Below, piece by piece: positions 8,769 through 17,219 of a stretch of DNA of 64,000 nucleotides. This stretch comes from an uncultured Eubacteriales bacterium (GTDB lineage: Bacteria; Bacillota; Clostridia; Peptostreptococcales; Anaerovoracaceae). The notes under the pieces were generated by a model, which was given only the letters and a program-made list of their open reading frames with translations, searched no databases and was not told the DNA's origin. Position 1 is the stretch's first letter. Each line of letters begins with the position of its first letter. The position numbers were made by a program, and so were the translations under genes. The DNA lies in NCBI GenBank assembly GCA_902790905.1, contig CADATO010000003.1, positions 19,156-83,155 of the forward strand, given 5' to 3'.

Positions 8769-9944
8769 ATGGGCAAGTTCATTCCTCTGTCGATTCCGAA
8801 TTTTGAGGGGAACGAAAGAAAGTATGTTGATGATGCACTGGACCAGGGGTGGGTATCCACGGGCGGTGCGTATATTACCAGACTCGAGGAAGACCTGGCG
8901 GCTTTCCTGCACACGAAAAACGTGGCTGCTGTGCAGAGCGGAACTTCAGCGCTGCACCTTTCTCTGGTAGAAGCCGGCGTTCAGCCGGGCGATATCGTGC
9001 TTGTGCCGCCGCTTACGTTCATAGCGGCAGTCAATCCCGTTAAGTACCAGTTTGCATCGCCGGTTTTCATCGACTGCGATGACAGCTTCTGTATGGATCC
9101 GGTCAAGCTGCGTTCTTTCTGCAAAGAGGAATGTGAGTTTGACGGCACTGCATTGAGCCATAACGGGAAAGTCGTCAAGGCGGTCCTGGTCGTCCATGTT
9201 TTCGGGAACATGGCGGATATGGAAGCAATCATGGAAATCGCAGAAGAATACCATCTGAAAGTGATTGAAGATGCGACGGAAGCGCTTGGGACCTTCTACA
9301 CGGAAGGGAAATACGCAGGGAAGTATGCCGGCACGATCGGCCATTTTGGCGCATTCAGTTTCAATGGCAACAAAATCATCACAACCGGCGGCGGCGGAGC
9401 GGTCACTGCCAATGACCCGGCCGTTGTAGATCACATCCGTTTTCTTTCCACACAGGCAAAAACAGATCCGCACTATTATCTCCATGACGAGGTCGGATAC
9501 AACTACAGGATGACAAATCTGCAGGCTGCGCTGGGTGTGGCGCAAATGGAGGAACTCCCGGAATTCCTCCGCAGAAAACAAAAGAATTTTGAGCAGTATG
9601 AGGAAGAGTTCAGGGACTTTGCGTACGGGACTATCATGCCGTTCCGCGAAGGGACCAGCTCTAACAAGTGGTTCTATTCTCTCAATATTGACAAGGAGCA
9701 TGTTCATGCATCCATGCGGGAGATTATTCTGGCACTGCAGGAAAAAGGTGTTCAGACGAGACCGATCTGGGGCCTGATCAACGAGCAGAAGCCGTATTTG
9801 AACGAGGAAACATATCAGATGGAAAAAGCGCCGTATTATGCAGAGCGCATACTGAATATTCCTTCCAGTACGCAGATTACCCGGGAGGAGATTTCATATG
9901 TGGTGAGCACGATCAAACAGGTGCTTGAGGAGATTGCGGAATGA
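8769..9944 (+). CDS. legC: PLP-dependent sugar aminotransferase (LegC-like)
   Basis: DegT/DnrJ/EryC1 family aminotransferase, 391 residues from ATG 8769, which has an AGAAAGAAGG ribosome site. It would transfer an amino group from glutamate to C4 of the keto sugar made by LegB. Visible landmarks are WVSTGG near the N-terminus, AVQSGTSALHL, the PLP-phosphate and aspartate region EDATEALG, and the Schiff-base lysine in FNGNKIITTGGGG. A longer upstream frame exists but runs through legB in a different frame and is rejected. Its stop overlaps the ptmE start (ATGA). Confidence 0.85.
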   Translation: MGKFIPLSIPNFEGNERKYVDDALDQGWVSTGGAYITRLEEDLAAFLHTKNVAAVQSGTSALHLSLVEAGVQPGDIVLVPPLTFIAAVNPVKYQFASPVFIDCDDSFCMDPVKLRSFCKEECEFDGTALSHNGKVVKAVLVVHVFGNMADMEAIMEIAEEYHLKVIEDATEALGTFYTEGKYAGKYAGTIGHFGAFSFNGNKIITTGGGGAVTANDPAVVDHIRFLSTQAKTDPHYYLHDEVGYNYRMTNLQAALGVAQMEELPEFLRRKQKNFEQYEEEFRDFAYGTIMPFREGTSSNKWFYSLNIDKEHVHASMREIILALQEKGVQTRPIWGLINEQKPYLNEETYQMEKAPYYAERILNIPSSTQITREEISYVVSTIKQVLEEIAE

Positions 9945-10987
9945 AAAGGCCGTCAGCAGAGAAATATATAGGGCGTGACACACTATCCGTTGCAGAGGCA
10001 ATGCAGATCATCGACAGAAATGTCGGCGGTATAGTTATTCTTGTGGGAGAGAACGGAACGCTGACCGGAACACTGACAGACGGGGATATACGAAGATTCC
10101 TTCTGGCAGGGGGAAAGCTGGACGAACGTTCCAAACTGGCGGCAAACCCGCACCCGCGTTATGCGTTTACGACAGAGGATGCAGAAAAGCTGTATCACAA
10201 GAAGAACTTCACCGCGATTCCGATTATCGATGAGGAAAACGTGGTCGTCGATGTCTATATCGGGGAACAGAAAACGCAGGAGTATCCCGCATTGAATATC
10301 CCGGTTGTGATCAACGCCGGCGGAAAAGGGACGCGGCTGGATCCGTTTACCCGCGTGCTTCCCAAGCCTCTTATTCCCGTGGGCGATCTGCCCATCATCG
10401 AGCATATCATGAATCTGTTCTCGAAGTACGGATGCACGGAGTTCCACGTGATCGTCAACTACAAGAAAGAGTTGATGAAGGCATACTTTGCCGATAACGA
10501 CAATGATTACAATATTACGTGGTACGACGAGGAAACCCCACTCGGGACAGGGGGCGGTCTGAGCCTGCTCAGGGGAAAACTAAACCGGACTTTCTTCTTC
10601 ACCAACTGTGACACGCTGATCCAGACGAATTACGAAAGCCTGCTGGACTTCCATGTGGACAGCGAGAACGTGATCACGATGGTCTGCGCACATAAGAACC
10701 TGACGATCCCGTACGGTGTCATAGAGATGGGCGAGAACGGGGTCATCGACGGGTTTAGAGAAAAACCTATGCTGTCTTTCCTCACCAACACCGGCATGTA
10801 TCTTGTCGAGCCGGAAGTGCTTGATCAGGTGGAGGACAACGTGCCCGTCGGATTCCCTGATGTTGTTGAGCGCGTGCGCCAGCTTGGAAAGAACGTGGCT
10901 GTTTATCCGATCAGCGAGAGTGAATGGATGGACATGGGGCAGCTGTCTGAACTCGAAAAAATGAGAAAGCGGTTATACGGAGAATAA
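9941..10987 (+). CDS. ptmE: CBS-domain sugar-1-phosphate nucleotidyltransferase (PtmE-like)
   Basis: Two CBS repeats (about residues 8-115) precede a GlmU-like nucleotidyltransferase domain with the signature NAGGKGTRLDPFTRVLPKPL at about 125. In Campylobacter the homologue PtmE is a glucosamine-1-phosphate guanylyltransferase that starts a GDP-linked legionaminic acid pathway. I infer the same here. Start and stop sit inside the operon, with a 4-base overlap with legC. The CBS pair suggests regulation by an adenine nucleotide. Nucleotide specificity (GTP or UTP) is not readable from the sequence. Confidence 0.8.
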   Translation: MKRPSAEKYIGRDTLSVAEAMQIIDRNVGGIVILVGENGTLTGTLTDGDIRRFLLAGGKLDERSKLAANPHPRYAFTTEDAEKLYHKKNFTAIPIIDEENVVVDVYIGEQKTQEYPALNIPVVINAGGKGTRLDPFTRVLPKPLIPVGDLPIIEHIMNLFSKYGCTEFHVIVNYKKELMKAYFADNDNDYNITWYDEETPLGTGGGLSLLRGKLNRTFFFTNCDTLIQTNYESLLDFHVDSENVITMVCAHKNLTIPYGVIEMGENGVIDGFREKPMLSFLTNTGMYLVEPEVLDQVEDNVPVGFPDVVERVRQLGKNVAVYPISESEWMDMGQLSELEKMRKRLYGE

Positions 10988-11001
10988 TCTGGAGGAATGC
11001 A

Positions 11002-11631
11002 GTGAACAGAAGACTATTGCTTCTCGGAGGCGGTGGCCATTGCCGTTCGGTCGTAGACAGTGCGCTGTCTTTGAACATATACGACGAAATAGGGATCGTT
11101 GATTTTAAGGACAGCTCCTGCCTCGGCATCCCGGTCGTGGGAACGGATGATGACCTCCCGGCACTGTACAGCAAGGGATGGACAGACGCTTTCATCACGT
11201 TGGGGAGCATCGGGAATACAACCGTCAGGAGAAAACTGTTCCAGCTGATAAACAGTATCGGGCTGATGGTGCCTGCGATCATTGATCCTTCGGCTGCGGT
11301 GGCCGCCGGGACAGAGATAGGGCGGGGCGTCTTCATTGGAAAAAACGCGGTGCTCAATACCGGCGCCAGTGTTGGAGACTGCGCCATCATCAATACCGGT
11401 GCTGTGGTGGAGCATGATTGCTCCGTGGGCGCATTTGCCCATGTCAGCCCCGGCGCGGTCCTGTGCGGAGAAGTGACAGTCGGAGCGGATGCACATGTTG
11501 GTGCCGGCGCTGTCGTCAGGCAACAGTTAGTCATCGGAGAGCACGCCCTGATCGGGGCGGGCAGTGTCGTACTGCGGGAGATACCGGCTCATGCGAAGGC
11601 ATACGGGAATCCGTGCAGGGTGGTGGAATAA
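11002..11631 (+). CDS. NeuD/PglD-family sugar N- or O-acetyltransferase
   Basis: A 209-residue protein with an N-terminal Rossmann-like sugar-binding part (LLLGGGGHCRSVVD) and a C-terminal left-handed beta-helix of hexapeptide repeats. The catalytic-type histidine lies in VVEHDCS. It probably acetylates the 4-amino group made by LegC, the LegH role. The start is a GTG, set by GGAGG at 10991-10995 with suitable spacing. legI begins directly after its stop. An O-acetylase role on the finished nonulosonic acid is the alternative. Confidence 0.8.
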   Translation: MNRRLLLLGGGGHCRSVVDSALSLNIYDEIGIVDFKDSSCLGIPVVGTDDDLPALYSKGWTDAFITLGSIGNTTVRRKLFQLINSIGLMVPAIIDPSAAVAAGTEIGRGVFIGKNAVLNTGASVGDCAIINTGAVVEHDCSVGAFAHVSPGAVLCGEVTVGADAHVGAGAVVRQQLVIGEHALIGAGSVVLREIPAHAKAYGNPCRVVE

Positions 11632-12624
11632 ATGAGTGTATATATTATCGCGGAAGCCGGCGTCAACCATAACGGCAGTTTTGAGCTGGCTTGCAGACTG
11701 GTCGATGCCGCGAAAGAGGCAGGCGCAGACTGCATTAAATTTCAGACGTTTAAGGCGGAAAAGCTCGTATCGAAGGACGCTGGAAAAGCGGCGTATCAGC
11801 AGGAAATGACGGGCGGCGGTTCGCAGCAGGACATGCTCAGGAAACTGGAGCTCTCTTTTGATGAGTTCCTGCGCTTGAAAGAGTACTGTGAGAAGAAAGA
11901 GATCCGCTTTTTATCCACGCCGTTTGATTTCGAAAGCATCCGGTTTCTGGAATCGCTGGATATGCCGTTCTGGAAAATCCCCTCCGGAGAGGTGACAAAT
12001 CTTCCGTATCTGGTCGCTTTGGCCAAAACCGGGAAGCCGGTCATCCTTTCAACGGGGATGTGCACGATGAAAGAAATTGAGGCAGCGATACAGGTACTCA
12101 AAGAAAACGGAACGGAGGATATCCGCCTGCTGCACTGCAACACGGAGTACCCGACCCCGTTTGAGGATGTCAATCTGAACGCCATGAAGACCATGAGGGA
12201 AGCGTTCGGTTGCGAGGTGGGATATTCTGATCACACCAGGGGAATCGAGGTGCCAATCGCGGCAGCTGCGCTTGGCGCAACGGTGATCGAGAAGCACTTT
12301 ACACTTGACCGGACGATGGAAGGGCCGGACCACAAGGCGAGTCTGGAACCGGATGAGCTGGCTGCTATGGTGCAGGGGATCCGGCATATCGAAAAAGCAC
12401 TCGGCAGCGGGATCAAGGAACCGTCGCCGTCCGAAAAAAAGAACATCGCAGTTGCCAGAAAGAGCATCGTTGCCGGCAGACCAATAAGGCAGGGAGAAGT
12501 ATTCAGTGAAGAGAATCTCGCTGTCAAGCGCCCGGGAACCGGCATCAGTCCGATGAAATGGAATGATGTGCTTGGAAACCGCGCAAAGCGGGACTTTGAA
12601 GAGGATGAACTGATCGAACTATGA
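11632..12624 (+). CDS. legI: N,N'-diacetyllegionaminic acid synthase (NeuB family)
   Basis: NeuB-type synthase of 330 residues condensing the 2,4-diacetamido-6-deoxymannose with phosphoenolpyruvate. The barrel shows EAGVNHNGS, the KFQTFKAEK region, WKIPSGE, CNTEYPTPFEDVNL and KHFTLDR. The C-terminal SAF (antifreeze-like) domain, from about residue 278, contains RKSIVAG and KRPGTGISP. The ATG follows the previous stop immediately, and its own stop overlaps legG by four bases. Sialic acid (NeuB) and legionaminic acid (LegI) synthases look alike. The choice follows from the LegB/LegC neighbours. Confidence 0.85.
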   Translation: MSVYIIAEAGVNHNGSFELACRLVDAAKEAGADCIKFQTFKAEKLVSKDAGKAAYQQEMTGGGSQQDMLRKLELSFDEFLRLKEYCEKKEIRFLSTPFDFESIRFLESLDMPFWKIPSGEVTNLPYLVALAKTGKPVILSTGMCTMKEIEAAIQVLKENGTEDIRLLHCNTEYPTPFEDVNLNAMKTMREAFGCEVGYSDHTRGIEVPIAAAALGATVIEKHFTLDRTMEGPDHKASLEPDELAAMVQGIRHIEKALGSGIKEPSPSEKKNIAVARKSIVAGRPIRQGEVFSEENLAVKRPGTGISPMKWNDVLGNRAKRDFEEDELIEL

Positions 12625-13802
12625 AGAAGATAGGTGTTGTTACTTCGACAAGAGCAGAATACGGACTCCTGTCCCCAGTCATTCAGGAATTGCGGAAGAA
12701 AGAGTCGGAAGCGCTGCGGATTGATCTGATCGTTACCGGCACGCATTTGAGCGACCAGTACGGCATGACGATCCGGGAGATTGAAGCGACGGGGGACAGG
12801 ATTGACCATACGATTCCAATCCCTGTTGACTCCCGCGACGAGCTGGATATCTCCCGCAACCAGGCGGACGCACTCGTCAGGTTTACCGAATTGTTCTGCC
12901 GTGAAAAGTACGATGCGGTAATGCTGCTGGGAGACCGGTATGAGATACTGGCCGTCGCTGTTGCGGCGGGGAATACACGGACCCCGGTGTTCCACCTGTG
13001 CGGCGGAGATACAACGGAGGGGGCACTGGATGAGTGGGTGCGCCATTCGATTACGAAGATCAGCTACCTGCACTTTGTAACGAACGAAGAAAGCTGCAGA
13101 CGGGTGATCCAGCTTGGGGAAGATCCGTCCAGAGTCTTTGATTTCGGATCGACGAGCATCGACAATATCCTTCGTGTGGCGGATATGCCGCGGGCGGAAG
13201 CGCTGGAGAGCATCGGCATGCCGGAATGCCGGTATGCACTCTGCACGTATCATCCTGTCACCATGGAGCGCGGCGGCTTGCAGGCGCAGATGGACGAATT
13301 GCTCGGTGCGGTAAGATCTTTTCCGGATATCCAGTTCATTGTTACGAAGTCAAATGCAGATCAGGGCGGCGCAAGGATCAACGCGATTCTTGACGATGCG
13401 GAAAAAGAGATCAGTAACCTGCACGTTTTTACATCGCTGGGAGTCAGACGGTACCTGTCTTTGATGAAGTATGCTGCGTTTGTGCTCGGCAACTCCTCGA
13501 GCGGGATCATTGAGACGCCTGCATTCGGGATTCCGACAGTGAATATCGGAGACCGGCAGCGGGGGAGACTGCAGTCTGAAAGCATTGTCAACTGCAGCCC
13601 GGACCGGGACAGCATCGTCGGGGCGATCAGGATCGCGCTCAGCGAAGAGCACAGGGCAATAAGCAGAAAGGTCAACAGCCCGTATGGAGATGGCCGTGCT
13701 GCCGGCAGGATTGCAGAAAAAGCGATTGAAACGGTCATGGCGGAAACGATCGATCTGAAAAAGACTTTTTACGATCTTCAGACAGGCGGGAAGCCATATT
13801 AA
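12621..13802 (+). CDS. legG: Hydrolysing UDP-diacetylbacillosamine 2-epimerase (NeuC/LegG)
   Basis: A GT-B-fold epimerase/hydrolase of 393 residues that releases the nucleotide while inverting C2, giving the substrate of LegI. Family landmarks are TSTRAEYGLL at the N-terminus, the VMLLGDRYE segment, CGGDTTEGA, HPVTMERGG and GNSSSGIIE. It overlaps legI by ATGA, and licD follows after 23 bases. If the pathway is GDP-linked as PtmE suggests, the substrate would be the GDP-sugar. Confidence 0.85.
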   Translation: MKKIGVVTSTRAEYGLLSPVIQELRKKESEALRIDLIVTGTHLSDQYGMTIREIEATGDRIDHTIPIPVDSRDELDISRNQADALVRFTELFCREKYDAVMLLGDRYEILAVAVAAGNTRTPVFHLCGGDTTEGALDEWVRHSITKISYLHFVTNEESCRRVIQLGEDPSRVFDFGSTSIDNILRVADMPRAEALESIGMPECRYALCTYHPVTMERGGLQAQMDELLGAVRSFPDIQFIVTKSNADQGGARINAILDDAEKEISNLHVFTSLGVRRYLSLMKYAAFVLGNSSSGIIETPAFGIPTVNIGDRQRGRLQSESIVNCSPDRDSIVGAIRIALSEEHRAISRKVNSPYGDGRAAGRIAEKAIETVMAETIDLKKTFYDLQTGGKPY

Positions 13803-13825
13803 AGTGAACGAGGCAGAGAACAGAT

Positions 13826-14581
13826 ATGATAGATGTAGAAAACCAATACGGAACAAAAGAGCGGCAGATTGAACTGCTGGAGATGATTCGGGATATAGAC
13901 AGCATCCTGCGCAGCCACGGAATCTCGTACAGCCTTTGCGGCGGAACATTGATCGGAGCTGTCCGGGAGAAGGGGTTTATCCCCTGGGATGATGACATCG
14001 ATATCATGGTTGACCGTGCAAATTTTGACAGAATCTGTGCGCTGTTCCGTGCAGAGAAGGACTTGCCTTATGTATTGAACGATTATCTGTGGGTGCGGCG
14101 CATCCAGAAGAAGAACGACTCGCGGAAAGGTCTTCAGGCTGCCACGGTGGATGTTTTTGTAATGGATAATTGCCCGAACAACCCGTTGGTGCAAAAGAGC
14201 AAGGTTGCATTGATCAAAACACTGCAGGGTATGATGAAAGAAGAGATAGACCTTTCGCAGGTGTCGCTGGTCTATAAAGTCTGCCTGATTGCTACCGCTC
14301 TGGCCGGGAGATGTTTCTCCTACCGGAAGAAGCTCCATTGGTACGACAAAGTTTCAATGATCGGGAACAAAAGACAGACCGCATGGCTTGGCATGTATAA
14401 TGATCTGTTTAAAAATCTGTCATTAAAATACGATAGAGATACATTTGCAAAATACCAGGATGCGACATTTGAAGGTGTCACATTGCCGATTACTGCAAAG
14501 TACGACAGTTATCTTACTACCGTGTATGGCAACTATCTGACACCGCCTGCAGAGGAAGAGCGCAAACCGGAACACATGTAA
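13826..14581 (+). CDS. LicD family phosphotransferase
   Basis: A 251-residue LicD/fukutin-type nucleotidyltransferase-fold protein with the signature GGTLIGAVREKGFIPWDDDID near residues 37-58; the DDD cluster would bind metal. LicD proteins transfer phosphocholine or a similar phospho-substituent from CDP-choline to glycans. It ends the leg operon, 23 bases after legG. The window also has two surface enzymes with choline-binding-type repeats, which fits phosphocholine on this organism's surface. No licA, licB or licC is visible, so the donor remains uncertain. Confidence 0.8.
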   Translation: MIDVENQYGTKERQIELLEMIRDIDSILRSHGISYSLCGGTLIGAVREKGFIPWDDDIDIMVDRANFDRICALFRAEKDLPYVLNDYLWVRRIQKKNDSRKGLQAATVDVFVMDNCPNNPLVQKSKVALIKTLQGMMKEEIDLSQVSLVYKVCLIATALAGRCFSYRKKLHWYDKVSMIGNKRQTAWLGMYNDLFKNLSLKYDRDTFAKYQDATFEGVTLPITAKYDSYLTTVYGNYLTPPAEEERKPEHM

Positions 14582-14596
14582 TCCTGACTGTAAGAC

Positions 14597-14625
14597 TTGT
14601 CAAATCCATAGGTAACTGGGATAAT
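14597..14625 (+). promoter_or_regulatory. Sigma-A-type promoter before the Wzz-like gene
   Basis: TTGTCA (14597-14602) and GATAAT (14620-14625) are separated by 17 bases. The expected start is about 50 bases before the ATG at 14677, so this gene can be expressed apart from the leg operon. Confidence 0.6.
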
Positions 14626-14676
14626 AGGGTTTGCATCAGGAACCGCAAAAGGGAAATCAAGTAAAAGGGGACATTT

Positions 14677-15867
14677 ATGGAATATAATCTGAATCTGTAT
14701 GACATGATTACAATCATCAGGAACTCATGGAAGAGGATCCTGGCGGTTGCTTTGGTATGTGCTGTTCTCGCCTGCGCTGCCGGCGCTGTTAAGGCAATGG
14801 GCATCGGACAGGCCTCATCGGGAGGGGCAACGGAAGAGCAGTCCGGAGTCGATGTATATGATCTTTGGGTATCCTCCAAGGCGGAAGAATCCGAGGGGCT
14901 GACCGACCAGGTCATGCAGGCTTATGATACGGCACTCAATGCGCCTTTGATGCAGATTGATCCGTATAATTGTGTCTACCGGCAGCTCGTGTTCACTTTG
15001 GAAGATGCGTATGTCATCAGGAAGGATACATTTGAGTCCTGGGTTTCGGAGAAATTCACCGATCAGACGACCGGAGAAAGGAAATACATCCTTGATGTTC
15101 GAGGCAATGTCGGCGAGGTTGTGATCACGATCTGGGACAGCGAAGGGTACGATGTGGATGCGGCTGCAGAAGAGGTGCAGGCGTATGTTGTTCAGAAGGC
15201 AAAAGAAAACAATATCTCCATCATCGCCATGAACAATACCAGAGAGCAGGGATTGAGCCAGATAATGTTCGAAAAACAGGATGTGATCCGGAACAATATC
15301 CTGCGGCTTCAGAATGAAAAGGGGTACTTTGACGGCAGTACGGTCATTGGCAGATCTGCCAACAGCGAGCCGGCCGGGATGAGCAAGCGCGATCTCATCA
15401 AGCTGGCCATTCTCGGATTTGCAGGGGGCCTTGTGCTCGGCGTACTTCTTGCACTGTACCGCGTTGTGAGAAGGGGAATTCTTCTTTCTGCAGCACAGGT
15501 CAGGGACTTCTTCGGGCTCACAGAGATTGGTGTCTATGAGCCGGGCAACGGGGAGCAGGGCAAAACGCTCTCTGCCGTTGTTTCTGCACTGGCGGAAAAG
15601 TGTGAGAGCATCCTCGTTTTTGATGATCATGATCCGGAAATCATCAGCGCCCTTGCGCAGACGCTGAACGACAGCAGTGATAAGGAATTCAAGTGCGGAA
15701 AAGGTCTGTCGGAGGAGGCAACCGGTGTAGAGGGATTGCTTTATGCCGATGGATCGATCATTCCGGTAGCCCTTGGGAAGTCGACTTTCAAGGATGTACA
15801 AAGATATATCCGCTGGGCACAGCAGTTCAAGAAAGAAACAGTTGGATTTATTGTTATTGAAGGGTGA
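14677..15867 (+). CDS. Wzz-like chain-length determinant with a degenerate CpsD-like tail
   Basis: A 396-residue membrane protein. A short cytoplasmic start (DMITIIRNSWKR) leads to TM1 at about 20-40, an extracytoplasmic coiled region to about 245, TM2 at about 248-268, and then a cytoplasmic domain. The layout matches polysaccharide co-polymerases that set chain length for Wzy. The tail ends with DVQRYIRWAQQFKKETVGF, like the end of CpsD/Wzc tyrosine kinases, but no Walker A motif and no tyrosine-rich tail is seen, so it cannot be an active kinase. It has its own promoter and a terminator candidate behind it. Confidence 0.7.
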   Translation: MEYNLNLYDMITIIRNSWKRILAVALVCAVLACAAGAVKAMGIGQASSGGATEEQSGVDVYDLWVSSKAEESEGLTDQVMQAYDTALNAPLMQIDPYNCVYRQLVFTLEDAYVIRKDTFESWVSEKFTDQTTGERKYILDVRGNVGEVVITIWDSEGYDVDAAAEEVQAYVVQKAKENNISIIAMNNTREQGLSQIMFEKQDVIRNNILRLQNEKGYFDGSTVIGRSANSEPAGMSKRDLIKLAILGFAGGLVLGVLLALYRVVRRGILLSAAQVRDFFGLTEIGVYEPGNGEQGKTLSAVVSALAEKCESILVFDDHDPEIISALAQTLNDSSDKEFKCGKGLSEEATGVEGLLYADGSIIPVALGKSTFKDVQRYIRWAQQFKKETVGFIVIEG

Positions 15868-15917
15868 TACCGCAGGCAATCGCTGAAGGGCGGATATAGA
15901 ATCCGAAATGCAGGCGT

Positions 15918-15948
15918 GGCGCACGGGCTTTCCGTGAGCCGCGTTTTT
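15918..15948 (+). terminator. Candidate intrinsic terminator after the Wzz-like gene
   Basis: The stem GGC-G-CACGG with CCGTG-A-GCC has a GCTTT loop and one G/A mismatch, and is followed by GCGTTTTT. It lies between the polysaccharide locus and the rpsF promoter. Confidence 0.5.
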
Positions 15949-15981
15949 CGTTGCGGGTGCTGAAATTCTGCGATTTTATAC

Positions 15982-16009
15982 TTGCAATCGCGCAGAAAAC
16001 CGCTATAAT
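15982..16009 (+). promoter_or_regulatory. Promoter of the rpsF-ssb-rpsR operon
   Basis: TTGCAA (15982-15987) and a perfect TATAAT (16004-16009) are 16 bases apart. It predicts a leader of about 90 bases before rpsF. Confidence 0.7.
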
Positions 16010-16016
16010 TAAAAGG

Positions 16017-16108
16017 CACGCAGTCTGCGTGTTTATACACAACAGAATACGTGCGCCCTGCGTAAGCACGAGGCTTACGCCATCTTAGTCCATAGGGAGG
16101 AAACAAAA
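16017..16108 (+). promoter_or_regulatory. Structured 5' leader of rpsF, candidate S6:S18 autoregulatory site
   Basis: The leader holds a perfect 8-base stem, GCGTAAGC/GCTTACGC (16060-16080, loop ACGAG), and a smaller CACGCA/TGCGTG hairpin at 16017-16031. Many bacteria control this operon by S6:S18 binding to an rpsF leader hairpin. The position fits, but I could not match the bulged CCG element of the known motif with confidence. Confidence 0.35.
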
Positions 16109-16531
16109 ATGATCAATTACGAAACCCTGTTTATTCTTGACCCCGCTCTCGAGGATGAGAAGAAAGATGCAGCGATCGAAATGGTCAAAGGCGTCATCAG
16201 CGCTGACGGCGAAGTCGGCGAAGTCGATGTCTGGGGCCTGAAGAAGCTGGCGTATCCCATCCAGAAGAAGAACGAGGGTTATTATGTTGTGATCGAATTC
16301 CAGGCAAATCCTGAACTGCCGAAGGAACTCGACAGAAGGATGCGCATCAGCGATGCCTTCATGCGTCACATCATCGTCAACAAGGAAGAAGAACTGAAGA
16401 ACGCGCCGAAAGCGGCTCCGAAGGCTGCAAAGGAAGAAGCTCCGAAGGCGGAAGCGCCCAAGGAAGAAGCTCCTGCAGAGGAAGCTCCGGCAGAAGCACC
16501 CGCAGCTGAAGAAGCACCGGTAGAAGAATAA
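16109..16531 (+). CDS. rpsF: Ribosomal protein S6 with acidic Ala/Glu/Pro tail
   Basis: Small-subunit protein S6, 140 residues. The S6 fold covers about residues 1-97 (YETLFILDPALED at the start, the PIQKKNEGYYVV strand, DAFMRHIIVNKEEE). It is followed by a roughly 40-residue tail of repeated APKEEAPAEE. The ATG is preceded by a strong TAGGGAGGAAAC. The operon continues to ssb after 10 bases. The tail makes the protein longer than the usual 95-100 residues; such tails occur in some Firmicutes and are probably disordered. Confidence 0.95.
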   Translation: MINYETLFILDPALEDEKKDAAIEMVKGVISADGEVGEVDVWGLKKLAYPIQKKNEGYYVVIEFQANPELPKELDRRMRISDAFMRHIIVNKEEELKNAPKAAPKAAKEEAPKAEAPKEEAPAEEAPAEAPAAEEAPVEE

Positions 16532-16541
16532 GAGGTGGCTC

Positions 16542-17180
16542 ATGAACAGCGTAGCATTGATCGGAAGATTGACAAGAGACCCGGAGATCCGGTACACAGG
16601 TGACCAGATGGCCATCGCGACCTTCTCGATCGCTATCGACCGGCCTCCGAGAAGAGATGGTACCAGAGAGACAGATTTCCCGCGCATCACGGTCTTCGGC
16701 CGTCAGGCGGAGAACTGCGAAAAGTACCTGAAGAAGGGCCGGATGGTAGGTGTTACCGGAAGGATCCAGACCGGCAGCTACACCAACAAGAACGGCGACA
16801 AAGTCTACACCACCGACATCGTGGCGGACAGAGTCGAGTTCCTCGAGTGGGGCGACCGTGAAGGCGGACAGAACCAGGGCGGTTACGGCAGCCAGGGCGG
16901 CTATGGCCAGCAGGGCCAGGGCGGTTACGGCGGTCAGAGCAGCTACGGACAGTCCGGCGGATCCTATGGCGGCCAGAACAACTACGGCCAGAGCCAGAAT
17001 TCGTATGGCCAGCAGAGCCAGGGCGGTTACAGCCAGGGCGGCTACGGACAGGGCGGTTACGGCCAGCAGAGCCAGAGCGGCTTTGGCGGTCAGGACAGCT
17101 TCGGTCAGAGCCAGCAGTCCCAGGCACCTTCGATGCCCCAGGGCTTTGAAGCCATCGACGACGATGATATTCCCTTCTAG
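16542..17180 (+). CDS. ssb: Single-stranded DNA-binding protein with long Gln/Gly/Tyr linker
   Basis: Replicative SSB, 212 residues. The OB fold covers about 1-106 (NSVALIGRLTRDPEIRYT, RQAENCEKYLKKGR, TDIVADRVEFLEW). A roughly 95-residue linker of GGYGQ/SYGQ-like repeats with about ten tyrosines follows. The acidic tip DDDDIPF, which binds partner proteins, is intact. It lies between rpsF and rpsR as in most Firmicutes. The linker composition resembles phase-separating prion-like domains. Linker length is at the upper end for an SSB. Confidence 0.95.
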   Translation: MNSVALIGRLTRDPEIRYTGDQMAIATFSIAIDRPPRRDGTRETDFPRITVFGRQAENCEKYLKKGRMVGVTGRIQTGSYTNKNGDKVYTTDIVADRVEFLEWGDREGGQNQGGYGSQGGYGQQGQGGYGGQSSYGQSGGSYGGQNNYGQSQNSYGQQSQGGYSQGGYGQGGYGQQSQSGFGGQDSFGQSQQSQAPSMPQGFEAIDDDDIPF

Positions 17181-17219
17181 AGGGTGATAACCCTTTGCAG
17201 TTGATAAAGGAGATTAACA

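Noticed and set aside
16860..17120. Repeat array in ssb as a minisatellite with separate function
   Set aside because: It is in frame and encodes the disordered SSB linker; the acidic tip after it is intact.
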